From Prevotellaceae bacterium (GTDB taxonomy: Bacteria; Bacteroidota; Bacteroidia; Bacteroidales; Paludibacteraceae): 14,356 bases of DNA. The first letter of the stretch is position 1. Every line of letters begins with the position of its first letter. The stretch covers positions 1 through 14,356 of the forward strand of contig JAITNR010000273.1 of assembly GCA_031290375.1 (NCBI GenBank), read 5' to 3'. Both the position numbers and the translations under genes were made by a program. A model generated the notes under the pieces. That model searched no databases. It was not told where the DNA came from and worked only from the letters and a program-made list of their open reading frames with translations. Below are positions 6,036-14,197 of this stretch, piece after piece.

Positions 6036-8135
6036 ATGAAGAAGTTTATTTATCTATTTATCGTACTTATAATGATTAGTGCCTGTAACAACAAACAAAA
6101 AAAAGAAAATCCGTTCTTTGCGGAGTGGAACAGTGAATTTGGCTTACCTCCGTTTGCTCAAATCGAAGAGTCTGATTACATTCCGGCGGTTGAGGAAGGT
6201 ATAAAGCAGCATGATGCCGAAGTTCAAGGTATTATAGACAACAAAGAGGAACCGACTTTTGCAAACACAATTGAGGTGTTTGATCATTCGGGCAGGTTGT
6301 TGTCTAAGGTGGTTGGGGTGCTGTTCAATCTCTCGGAGACCAACTCTTCCGAGTCGTTGAACGGGATTGTGGAAAAGGTTATGCCGATGTTGTCCGAGCA
6401 TAACGACAATATTTATATGAACCCGCAATTTTTTAAGCGTATCCAAACCGTTTATAATCAGAAAAATAATCTTGGTTTTACTACCGAACAGCAGCAAGTG
6501 CTTGACAAAATCTACAAGCGTTTTACCCGCAATGGTATTGACTTGCCTGCCGACAAACAGGCACGTCTCAGGGAGGTGAACAAACAGATTTCGCTTTTGG
6601 AAAATAAATTTTCTATAAATTTGCTTGCTCAAACCAATGCTTTTCGGTTATTTATCGATAGGCAGGAGGATTTGGCGGGTTTACCTCAAGCGGTTGTTGA
6701 GGCTGCTGCCGCTGATGCAAAGGCAGCGGACAGGGATGGAAAATGGCTTTTTACTCTCAAAAACCCGAGCTATGTGCCTTTTATGCAGTATAGCCAGAGA
6801 CGCGATTTGCGAGAGAAGATGTTTGAAGCCTACTCTTCCAGAGGCAACCACAACGATAGCAACGACAACAAACAGGTGATTATTGATTTGATGACGCTCA
6901 GAATTGAAAAGGTTAACCTTTTGGGCTTCAAAACGCCTGCCGATTTTATTTTGGATGAAACTTTGGCAAAAACTCCACAGGCAGCATACGAATTGATGAA
7001 CAAAATTATGCCTGCCGCTCTCAAAAAAGCAAAAGAGGAAGTTGTTGAAATGCAAAAAATTATTGATGCCGAGAATGGCGGATTTAAGTTGCAGCCTTGG
7101 GATTGGGCTTTTTATGCAGAAAAACTTCGCAAGCAGAAATATGATTTGGACGAAGCCGAAATATCTCAATATTTCAAAATGGAAAATGTGCGGGAAGGTG
7201 TGTTTGCCTGTGCTTCAAAACTTTACGGACTAAAATTTGAGCCTCTGAAAGACGCTTCCATATATTATTCTGAGGTTGAGGCTTTCAAGGTAACAGACGA
7301 AAACGATTCTCTTGTCGGAATTTTATACACAGACTATTATCCTCGCGACAGCAAGCGTGGTGGTGCTTGGATGAACAATTTCCGTGACCAGCAGGTAATT
7401 GACGGTAATGACATTCGTCCGATTATAGTCAATGTTGGCAACTTTACCAAGCCCACGCCAAATAAGCCGTCTCTCTTGACGCTTGACGAGGTGGGTACTA
7501 TGTTTCACGAGTTTGGGCATGCATTGCACGGATTGCTTTCAAAGTGTCACTATTCAACAGTTTCCGGCACAAGTACCCCGCGCGACTTTGTGGAAATGCC
7601 TTCGCAGATTAACGAAAATTGGGCATTTGAACCCGAAGTGCTTGCAATGTACGCCAAACACTACGATACAGGGGAAATTATTCCTGATTCGCTTGTTCAG
7701 AAAATCAAAAACAGTGGCACTTTCAATCAGGGTTTTATGACAACCGAACTTGTTGCAGCAGCACTGCTTGATATGGATTGGCACACACTGGCTTCGATTG
7801 ACGGCATAGATGTGGAAAAATTTGAACAGCAATCAATTAAAAAGATGGGATTGATAGACGAGATTATTCCCCGCTACCGTTCTACTTATTTCAATCACAT
7901 CTTTAATACGGGCTACTCGGCAGGTTATTATAGTTACCTCTGGTCTGAAATGCTTGATAAGGATGCATTTGAAATGTTTCGTAAAAACGGAATTTTCGAC
8001 TTTGTTACTGCCAAATCCTTTAAGGACAATATTCTTTCAAAGGGCAGCAGCGATGATTTAATGGTGCTTTACCGAAAATTCAGAGGAGCTAATCCATCTG
8101 TCGAACCGATGTTGAAAGGAAGGGGACTGAAATAA
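6036..8135 (+). CDS. dcp: M3-family peptidyl-dipeptidase (Dcp type), lipoprotein
   Basis: This is a zinc metallopeptidase of family M3, predicted to remove C-terminal dipeptides from short peptides. At 699 residues its length is typical. The zinc motif H-E-F-G-H is at residues 491-495, with His491 and His495 as ligands and Glu492 as catalytic base. The third ligand is Glu520 in F-V-E-M-P-S-Q-I-N-E-N-W. Other M3/Dcp hallmarks are D-S-K-R-G-G-A-W-M-N-N-F and, near the C-terminus, F-N-H-I-F-N-T-G-Y-S-A-G-Y-Y, the substrate-binding tyrosine region. The N-terminus is a lipoprotein signal: a short basic start, a hydrophobic core and the lipobox I-S-A-C with Cys17. The residues after Cys17 (N-N-K-Q-K-K-E) are not the acidic surface-export signal of Bacteroidetes lipoproteins, so a periplasm-facing location is more likely than surface exposure. 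A role in peptide nutrition is inferred. It appears monocistronic, with its own promoter and terminator. Confidence 0.92.
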   Translation: MKKFIYLFIVLIMISACNNKQKKENPFFAEWNSEFGLPPFAQIEESDYIPAVEEGIKQHDAEVQGIIDNKEEPTFANTIEVFDHSGRLLSKVVGVLFNLSETNSSESLNGIVEKVMPMLSEHNDNIYMNPQFFKRIQTVYNQKNNLGFTTEQQQVLDKIYKRFTRNGIDLPADKQARLREVNKQISLLENKFSINLLAQTNAFRLFIDRQEDLAGLPQAVVEAAAADAKAADRDGKWLFTLKNPSYVPFMQYSQRRDLREKMFEAYSSRGNHNDSNDNKQVIIDLMTLRIEKVNLLGFKTPADFILDETLAKTPQAAYELMNKIMPAALKKAKEEVVEMQKIIDAENGGFKLQPWDWAFYAEKLRKQKYDLDEAEISQYFKMENVREGVFACASKLYGLKFEPLKDASIYYSEVEAFKVTDENDSLVGILYTDYYPRDSKRGGAWMNNFRDQQVIDGNDIRPIIVNVGNFTKPTPNKPSLLTLDEVGTMFHEFGHALHGLLSKCHYSTVSGTSTPRDFVEMPSQINENWAFEPEVLAMYAKHYDTGEIIPDSLVQKIKNSGTFNQGFMTTELVAAALLDMDWHTLASIDGIDVEKFEQQSIKKMGLIDEIIPRYRSTYFNHIFNTGYSAGYYSYLWSEMLDKDAFEMFRKNGIFDFVTAKSFKDNILSKGSSDDLMVLYRKFRGANPSVEPMLKGRGLK

Positions 8136-8226
8136 ATTGAAAGTTGAAAATTAAATGCAATTACGAAAAAACAAAAATACATCGTATTGCAAAAATACTA
8201 TAAGGTGAAGCAATGATAACAAACAG

Positions 8227-8268
8227 AAAATGGAGAATTGATTTAAAAATGGTTAATTCTCCATTTTT
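8227..8268 (+). terminator. Terminator downstream of the M3 peptidase gene
   Basis: A 13-bp perfect stem pairs 8227-8239 with 8255-8267, extendable by a G-T and an A-T pair, and is followed by a short T-run. It lies 92 nt after the peptidase stop codon. The 317-nt gap from 8136 to 8452 otherwise holds a short A/T-rich repeat just after the stop and the promoter element at 8353. No gene is visible in it. Confidence 0.7.
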
Positions 8269-8352
8269 GATTTTCAAATTTGGAGTTATTGGGCGGTAGA
8301 TTTTTTTTAGAATTTTTTTTTATAAAAAATAGTTTTTTTGAATAATATTTTA

Positions 8353-8360
8353 TATCTTTG
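8353..8360 (+). promoter_or_regulatory. Probable -7 element for the surface-protein/OmpA unit
   Basis: TATCTTTG at 8353-8360 followed by CG fits the TAnnTTTG element. The nearest TTTG (8337-8340) gives a spacer of only 12 nt, so the -33 box is not convincing. The leader to the ATG at 8453 would be about 85 nt. This is the only plausible promoter found ahead of both genes of the unit. Confidence 0.45.
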
Positions 8361-8452
8361 CGTTTTAAATTAATCACTATTTGGGTTGATGTGTTCTTCT
8401 TAATAATGAAATCGATAACTGTTATGTATAACTAATTATTTTTTAATGTTTT

Positions 8453-11400
8453 ATGAAAAATATCTTTACAAAATCAATGATGATGGCAACGTTATTGTTT
8501 GCCACAGCAAATCTTTGGGGGCAGGTCAATACTTTTCCCTATAAGTGCGGATTTGAAGTTGCCACGGAAAACGCGAACTGGGTTACAGTGCCTGACTCGC
8601 ACAATCCCGCCAATACTTGGAGTATAGGCTCGGCAGTATTCCAGTCCGGAGGTGGAACCAATTCTTTGTACGTCTCTGATGACGGTGGCACCAGCGCACA
8701 TTATAACGATGCAGCCACAACTGTTATCTTTGCATACAGAGAATTTACTTTGCCTGCAAACAAATCATTTTCGTTTAGCTACAATTACAGGAAGTTTACT
8801 ACTCCCAACGACTCTCTGTTTGTTTGTTGGGTAGAAGATGCTACTATTCCCATTACGGTAAATTCGGACGGGTCAATGCCCAGTTGGGTTACAACTACTG
8901 CTAAGGCTAAGATTGGGCTGTCAACCGTAGGAACTGCATACAGCACCAACAATTCTTTCTCCATTAATTGTGGTACAGGTGTTGCTGCAAAATTAGTATT
9001 TGTTTTTAAAAAGGGTGCTGTTCCTATCACCAATCGAGTTGTTTGCATTGACAATATTTGGGTTAATGAATGTTATAATACATATTATACAGGGTTTGAC
9101 AATGCAGACGAACAGGCAGGCTGGACACTGTATAACAATGCCACTTGTGTCAACCGATGGGTTGTAGGTTCGGCAGTTTCCATTACCGAACCCAATGCTC
9201 TGTATGTTTCACCTGATGGCGGTTCAACATACGGATATGACGGAAGTAAGCCGGGATATGTTTCGGCGGTTAAAGAACTGTCTCTGTCGCCCGGCAACTA
9301 TTACCTTGATTTCGACTGGATGACTACAGGAGATGACAACGACTTTATGTATGTCGCCATTCAAGATTCGTCATATACCAATTGGACAAACGCCATCGCT
9401 ATGGTTCCATCAGCAATGACAACCAAGGCGCTGGCACCTATCGGAAGAGCGGATGCCAAATTGAACAAGGCTCTCAAATGGCAACATGCAAAGGTACCTT
9501 TTACAAGTAACGGTATTCCTGTGAAACTTGTGTTCTTCTGGATAAACAATTCTGTTGCAACACATCCGCCAAGTGCCGCAGTGGACAATGTTGAAGTGCA
9601 TAGAGTGGAAAATGCTGCTACTTGTCCTGCACCTTCACTTTCCGTGACGATGCTCGGAGGCAGAGCTAACATTACCATTATAGGAACCAGCACTTATTAC
9701 GAAGTGGGATACAGAAATGTGTACGAAGTTGACGGAAGGTTTGAAAATTTGGGGATATTTCCTAACAATCCCCCACTGAACACTGTTACCATTCCTCCAA
9801 TTGAAAATTTGGACAAGGGATTCTACTCATTCTTCGTTCGGGGAATATGTGAAAATGCGATAACTACCTGCACCGGTACGATAAATGACACTACTGCCTG
9901 GGTAGTTTCCCATCACAACATGGTCATAAATGGCGGTTCAGGGTGCATCAACTATGCTGACTTTGGGAGTGCCAGTTGTTTGGCACAAATCGGAAAGTCT
10001 ATCAGAGGTACTACTGCGGTAATTTATCAAAATTTGTTAGCAGGAGTAGTAGATCATGGGCAGAATGATATTGAGAGCAGACATACGGTAGTAACGGATG
10101 TAGGATGGGATCCCAGAACGAACAACGAACTTAGAACAGTACCTCATAACGAGGTGGCAGCAGTAAGGCTGGGGAATTGGAAAACAGGTGCTGAAGCAGA
10201 AAGATTGACATACACTTTTTTTGTCGATTCAACGTATGCAATTATTGTTATGCAGTACGCCGTAGTGTTGGAAGACCCTGAACACCCCGCATATTCACAA
10301 CCAAGGTTTACCTTGGAAATTTTAAACCAAGACAATGAGCTTATTGATTCCGACTGTGGCATGGCAAACTTTATTCCGGGAGTAAACACAAGCGAGTGGA
10401 CTAATGTGGGCGATGTGGTATGGAAAGACTGGACAACGATAGGTCTTAATCTGATTCCCTACATAGGACAGCAAGTCAAGATAAGACTTACCACTTATGA
10501 TTGCTCCGAGACAGGACACTATGGCTACGCCTATTTCACCATCAAATGCACGCAGGCAAAACTTAAGGGCTTGTCCTGCGGAGAGGGACAGAATAAGGCA
10601 TTGGTTGCACCTGAAGGGTTCAATTATAACTGGTACAAACTTAATCCGGGTCAACAAGCTTCAAGTTGCTTACAATCGGTAACCAGCGTTAGTACTGACC
10701 GTTCTTTCGCTCCACAACCAAACGACCTCAACACCTATGTTTGCAGATGCTCCTTTAAGGAAATGGCGGGCTGCTGTTTCAATCTTACTGCAAATCTGAG
10801 TCCAAGATGGCCTGAAGCTGCAGGAACATGGAGGCACGTCCCCGAAAATTGTGTTAACAAGATTGCTCTGCGCGACCAAAGTGTCATAACTTACGAAAAC
10901 AATGTGGCAAATGAGCCGGTTGACGATGTAGCATGGACGATTACGGGTGCAGGTATTACAACACCTATCACATCTGTAGAAAAAAATCCTGTTATTGTTG
11001 TGCCAAATGCAGGTGGAACTTTCACTGTTCAACTTATAGCCGGTTTGACTGGTCTGTGTCATGACACAACAAGTTTTCAGATTAATGTTCCCCCTGTTGG
11101 TGGCGGGCTTCACGAAGAACTTACTATTTGCACAGCAAGATTGCCGTTCAATTGGAGAGGAAGACAAATTACCGAAGCAGGCTTTTATAGAGACACCATA
11201 CATGATACCGGTTGCGAAACCATTTATTCGCTTGATTTGAAAGTTGCAAATGAAATTTTAGTGCGTGATTCGGCAACTATCTGTGATGGAGATTCTATTA
11301 TATGGCAAGGGGCAATATACAGGCAAGCCGGCGTTCATAGTGTAATATATGGCACTACGGCAGGTTGCGACAGTATTATAGAGTTGAACCTGACTGTCAA

Positions 11401-12202
11401 TCCTGTAATGCAACTTGGCATTGAACAGATACCTCAAATATGCGCTACCGAAGCCTATGACTTTACAATCAAATATCAGATGCAAGGAGGCAGCGAGCCA
11501 ACTAACTATGCTTTGAAGTTTAAGAGTTTGGGGGCAAAAAATGATAACAAGTTTACAGACAGTACAGAAGCACTGTCGGGCGACATAGTTGTTCCTGTGC
11601 CTGTGAATATCCGACCCGACAAGTATAGAGTAGAAATTGAGTTTGAAGACACGATGTACAATTGTAAAGGCACAAAGTTGGAAGTTCCATTTGAAGTGGC
11701 TTATCCATCATGGGTTATAGAACAGAATTGGAACGATGTGATTGCTCTTCTGAACAGTAACTACAACGGACCAAATAAGAACAACGTAGGCAGTTATGAA
11801 TTCGACCAGTACCAATGGTATAAAAACGGAGTTCCAATGGAAGGAGAAGTCAAGTCGTACATATACATTTCGAGTGGATTGGAAGTGGGGGCATCCTACA
11901 AACTGCATATCAGACGTACAGGCGAAGATTACTCTATTTTTACCTGTCCTATCGTAGTTAAACCGTATTCGGATGCACAATCGGAGCCGAATATTTTCCC
12001 TCCGAGCGGCATTATAAGGTTAAATGCCCTTTCCAACGGTACAGCTGATATTTGGACAGTTACAGGTATTTTAGTTTCTTCAAACAAGATTTCTGTGGAC
12101 AGTCCTCTATTTACTGCACCGTCCAAACCGGGTATCTATGTGATGAGTTTAAAATATGACAACGGAATTCAAAAATCGTATAAAATCGTAGTTAGTCAAT
12201 AA
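8453..12202 (+). CDS. Secreted multidomain surface protein with T9SS-like C-terminal signal
   Basis: This is a 1249-residue exported protein. It has a signal peptide at residues 1-24 (hydrophobic core M-M-M-A-T-L-L-F-A-T-A, ending W-G-Q). Two tandem jelly-roll-like domains of the cleaved-adhesin/choice-of-anchor type follow at about 25-209 and 210-385. Both carry W-x-x-G-S-A-V (Trp56 and Trp236) and then S/A-L-Y-V-S-x-D-G-G. Next come a fibronectin-III-like stretch starting C-P-A-P (about 388-470), a large region of unassigned fold (about 480-800), a PKD/Ig-like stretch, and two short repeats around Cys893 and Cys944 with W-R-G/W-Q-G and G-C-E-T-I or G-C-D-S-I. The last 80 residues resemble a type A T9SS C-terminal domain, with I-W-T-V-T-G, P-G-I-Y-V-M-S-L and S-Y-K-I-V-V at the very end. 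No catalytic motif was seen, so adhesion or a structural surface role is inferred. It is followed 21 nt later by an OmpA-domain gene, probably co-transcribed. Confidence 0.8.
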   Translation: MKNIFTKSMMMATLLFATANLWGQVNTFPYKCGFEVATENANWVTVPDSHNPANTWSIGSAVFQSGGGTNSLYVSDDGGTSAHYNDAATTVIFAYREFTLPANKSFSFSYNYRKFTTPNDSLFVCWVEDATIPITVNSDGSMPSWVTTTAKAKIGLSTVGTAYSTNNSFSINCGTGVAAKLVFVFKKGAVPITNRVVCIDNIWVNECYNTYYTGFDNADEQAGWTLYNNATCVNRWVVGSAVSITEPNALYVSPDGGSTYGYDGSKPGYVSAVKELSLSPGNYYLDFDWMTTGDDNDFMYVAIQDSSYTNWTNAIAMVPSAMTTKALAPIGRADAKLNKALKWQHAKVPFTSNGIPVKLVFFWINNSVATHPPSAAVDNVEVHRVENAATCPAPSLSVTMLGGRANITIIGTSTYYEVGYRNVYEVDGRFENLGIFPNNPPLNTVTIPPIENLDKGFYSFFVRGICENAITTCTGTINDTTAWVVSHHNMVINGGSGCINYADFGSASCLAQIGKSIRGTTAVIYQNLLAGVVDHGQNDIESRHTVVTDVGWDPRTNNELRTVPHNEVAAVRLGNWKTGAEAERLTYTFFVDSTYAIIVMQYAVVLEDPEHPAYSQPRFTLEILNQDNELIDSDCGMANFIPGVNTSEWTNVGDVVWKDWTTIGLNLIPYIGQQVKIRLTTYDCSETGHYGYAYFTIKCTQAKLKGLSCGEGQNKALVAPEGFNYNWYKLNPGQQASSCLQSVTSVSTDRSFAPQPNDLNTYVCRCSFKEMAGCCFNLTANLSPRWPEAAGTWRHVPENCVNKIALRDQSVITYENNVANEPVDDVAWTITGAGITTPITSVEKNPVIVVPNAGGTFTVQLIAGLTGLCHDTTSFQINVPPVGGGLHEELTICTARLPFNWRGRQITEAGFYRDTIHDTGCETIYSLDLKVANEILVRDSATICDGDSIIWQGAIYRQAGVHSVIYGTTAGCDSIIELNLTVNPVMQLGIEQIPQICATEAYDFTIKYQMQGGSEPTNYALKFKSLGAKNDNKFTDSTEALSGDIVVPVPVNIRPDKYRVEIEFEDTMYNCKGTKLEVPFEVAYPSWVIEQNWNDVIALLNSNYNGPNKNNVGSYEFDQYQWYKNGVPMEGEVKSYIYISSGLEVGASYKLHIRRTGEDYSIFTCPIVVKPYSDAQSEPNIFPPSGIIRLNALSNGTADIWTVTGILVSSNKISVDSPLFTAPSKPGIYVMSLKYDNGIQKSYKIVVSQ

Positions 12203-12223
12203 TAACCAAAAAAATCAATATCA

Positions 12224-13936
12224 ATGAAAAGAAGCAGTAATCATTCGATTAAAAAAGCCCTTCTGGCTTTAGGTTTAGTGGCATTAGCCACTTCAGGTGT
12301 GTTTTCCCAAAAGATGGATACGAGGCATTACCTTGGTGGGTGGCTATATACAGGCTACTCGGCTATGTTCCATGATTTTGACAATACCAGCGTACTTGGC
12401 GGAGGCGGTGTAGGGCTTGGCGGAGGCTATCAGTTAAGACATAAAAGATTTTTACTGAACACCGGAATTGAGTTCGAGTTTCTTAACTCTGCTACAAGCG
12501 TTAAGGGCATGAGTGGCGAGTCCCGAATTATTGACACTCAGAGCAAAGGCAGTGGAAACGCAAGTCAGACAGGTGCTTGGGTAAAACTTATCTATGACCA
12601 TACAAAGTATAGAGACAGGCAGAACATAGGTTTGGTTAATGTTCCTATTCTGGCAGGTATGAGGTTTCCCGTCAGTACCTATGACTTCTACTTTTTGGCA
12701 GGAGCAAAGGTTGGATTGCCTGTTTTGGGCATCAATTCCTCAAAAGGAACTGCACTTACAAAGGGCTATTACGAAGAATATATCGATACCTTTACAAATA
12801 TGACCAACCACTATTACGGCAAGCAAACTTTCAAAAGTGCAAAGGGAGAGTCTAAATACTCAATGATTAACATAATGGCTTCTATTGAGTTGGGTATTGA
12901 GTTAAATAAATTTCTTAATTTTTCAAAGAAAGTATCTGATGCAAAAAAAGCTGTGAAAAAGGCAAAAGGCAAGAGCAAAGTAATAGAAAGAGAGCCTTTT
13001 GAAAAAGAAGTTCCCACTATCAGGGTGGCACTCTTTGCCGATTATGGTTTGATGAACATCAATAACAACCCAAATCTCGGGTATGATGATCTTGCAAATC
13101 CAACGGGATTTCAAAACCAAAAGGTACTGTTTTTCACAGATGTCAACGGTGTTCCTGTGGCGAAAGACAAGCCTGCCAATCTTTTGTCATCAGCGAGAGC
13201 CTTTGAGGCAAACGGGGTAACGCGCAAGGCGGTAAATCCATTTATTGTGGGTGTAAAAGGCACAATATTCTTTGATATAACCAAATCGAAGATAATACCA
13301 CCACCACCACCGCCGCCACCGCCGCCACCACCGCCGCCACCACCGCTACTTATCACGGGTAAGATAATTGATGTGGAAAAGAACAGCGAAATCGCAGGAG
13401 CAAAAGTCCAGATTATGGATAAGGACGGCAAAAAGGTACTGTTTTCCGAAACTCCCAAATACGGGGTGTTCAATACCAAACTGCCAAGAAATGGCGAGTA
13501 CAGGGTTAGTGTAACTGCTCCCAACTATATGTCGTACAACGAGCGTGCAAGCAATGTTGGAGATACCCTTATGGTTTATCTCGAACCAATAAGAAAGGAC
13601 ACAAAGTTTGTACTGAAAAATATCTATTTCGAGTTTGACAAGACAATCATAACTCATGAATCTGGCGAGGAACTTGACAAGTTAGCTGATTTCCTCAGAG
13701 ATAATGAGTATGTTAATATCCTGATTGTAGGATACACCGACTCAAAGGGTTCCGATCAATACAACCTCAGACTCTCCAATGGACGTGCCAATGCAGTGCT
13801 TGAGGCTCTCGTAGAGCGCAGTATAGACAGAAACAGGCTTGCTGCTGAAGGACGCGGAAAAGCCAACCCAATTGCTGACAACGAAACCGAAGATGGCAGA
13901 GCAGAAAACCGCCGCATTGAGATAGAAATTCAATAG
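12224..13936 (+). CDS. Outer-membrane beta-barrel protein with poly-proline linker and OmpA peptidoglycan-binding domain
   Basis: This is a 570-residue cell-envelope protein. Residues 1-29 are a signal peptide ending V-F-S-Q. Residues 30 to about 355 look like an outer-membrane beta-barrel, with alternating aromatic and glycine-rich strands such as G-G-G-G-V-G-L-G-G-G-Y. They are interrupted at about 235-264 by a Lys/Ala-rich segment containing K-K-A-V-K-K-A-K-G-K. Sixteen consecutive prolines (359-374) link this to a carboxypeptidase-regulatory-like beta-sandwich (about 375-455, starting I-T-G-K-I-I-D) and then an OmpA C-terminal domain (about 460-570). In the OmpA domain, Asp506 (Y-T-D-S-K-G) and Arg521 (L-S-N-G-R-A) match the pair that binds diaminopimelate in peptidoglycan, with the same 15-residue spacing as in Acinetobacter OmpA. 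The gene follows the T9SS-type surface protein by 21 nt without its own promoter and is closed by a strong terminator. A partnership in anchoring or displaying that protein is inferred. Confidence 0.85.
   Translation: MKRSSNHSIKKALLALGLVALATSGVFSQKMDTRHYLGGWLYTGYSAMFHDFDNTSVLGGGGVGLGGGYQLRHKRFLLNTGIEFEFLNSATSVKGMSGESRIIDTQSKGSGNASQTGAWVKLIYDHTKYRDRQNIGLVNVPILAGMRFPVSTYDFYFLAGAKVGLPVLGINSSKGTALTKGYYEEYIDTFTNMTNHYYGKQTFKSAKGESKYSMINIMASIELGIELNKFLNFSKKVSDAKKAVKKAKGKSKVIEREPFEKEVPTIRVALFADYGLMNINNNPNLGYDDLANPTGFQNQKVLFFTDVNGVPVAKDKPANLLSSARAFEANGVTRKAVNPFIVGVKGTIFFDITKSKIIPPPPPPPPPPPPPPPPLLITGKIIDVEKNSEIAGAKVQIMDKDGKKVLFSETPKYGVFNTKLPRNGEYRVSVTAPNYMSYNERASNVGDTLMVYLEPIRKDTKFVLKNIYFEFDKTIITHESGEELDKLADFLRDNEYVNILIVGYTDSKGSDQYNLRLSNGRANAVLEALVERSIDRNRLAAEGRGKANPIADNETEDGRAENRRIEIEIQ
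13298..13345 (+). repeat. CCA/CCG trinucleotide tract encoding 16 prolines
   Basis: Sixteen successive proline codons, only CCA and CCG, form a 48-nt microsatellite-like tract inside the OmpA-domain gene. Any slippage by whole units would stay in frame and change only the linker length between barrel and periplasmic domains. Confidence 0.9.
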
Positions 13937-13959
13937 GGTTAAGTTTTGTGTTTTATAGT

Positions 13960-13995
13960 AAAAAAGCCTTCGAAGAGATTCGAGGGCTTTTTTTT
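13960..13995 (+). terminator. Rho-independent terminator of the surface-protein/OmpA unit
   Basis: A 15-bp stem (13960-13974 with 13979-13993, one G-T pair, GAGA loop) has a GCC/GGC core flanked by A- and T-runs and ends in a T-tract. It begins 23 nt after the OmpA-gene stop. The A-run on the left makes it potentially bidirectional. Confidence 0.9.
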
Positions 13996-14021
13996 GACTA
14001 AACCTCCTAAGTTCGTTGTGT

Positions 14022-14138
14022 GGTAGTGTTATAAAAAGTATGCTGTTATAAAAGATTGACAATCAGGGAAAAAAGTGTTATTTTTGTTGTATGAAAATAA
14101 AAATTACTCTTTACTGCCCCGATTGCCAACCTTTATAA
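14022..14138 (+). mobile_element. IS1-like left end with the first codons of insA (broken)
   Basis: An ATG at 14091 opens a 15-codon frame, M-K-I-K-I-T-L-Y-C-P-D-C-Q-P-L, then TAA at 14136-14138. The C-P-D-C motif and its position are those of the zinc finger that starts IS1-family InsA. A sequence beginning GGTAGTG at 14022, 69 nt before the ATG, would suit the terminal inverted repeat, since E. coli IS1 has insA about 55 nt from its end and a terminus starting GGT. The family call rests on the short N-terminus plus the neighbouring reversed insA segment. The element is non-functional. Confidence 0.55.
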
Positions 14139-14197
14139 CTCAATGCGTGGTCGCCAATAAACTGTTGTCCGCAATTTTTGCATAAATAGTCAATCCT
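14111..14197 (-). pseudogene. IS1-family insA zinc-finger fragment in inverted orientation
   Basis: On the minus strand the frame reads R-I-D-Y-L-C-K-N-C-G-Q-Q-F-I, then G-D-H-A-L-S-Y-K-G-W-Q-S-G-Q and a stop (14111-14113). The Y-L-C-x-x-C-x-x-Q-F-I-x-D-H-A-L-x-Y-K-G series is characteristic of the second half of the InsA zinc-finger domain. It points away from, and overlaps, the plus-strand insA start, so the two pieces form a head-to-head rearranged element. The upper boundary is uncertain because the same frame continues open into the IS5-family fragment without recognisable IS1 sequence. Confidence 0.65.

Noticed and set aside
8159..8210. Imperfect TGCAATTACG / CGTATTGCA hairpin after the peptidase gene, considered as a small RNA or terminator
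   Set aside because: The stem has a bulge and a long A-rich loop, and the better terminator at 8227-8268 explains the region.
8406..8435. Nine-codon open frame (M-K-S-I-T-V-M-Y-N) in the leader of the surface-protein gene
   Set aside because: It is tiny, without a ribosome-binding site or conserved feature; such frames are common by chance in AT-rich leaders.
13111..13524. Minus-strand frame with a poly-glycine run
   Set aside because: It is the antisense shadow of the poly-proline codons in the OmpA-domain gene.
14079..14086. TATTTTTG just before the IS1-like insA start as a promoter
   Set aside because: It fits TAnnTTTG but ends 4 nt before the ATG, so the transcript would begin at or after the start codon.
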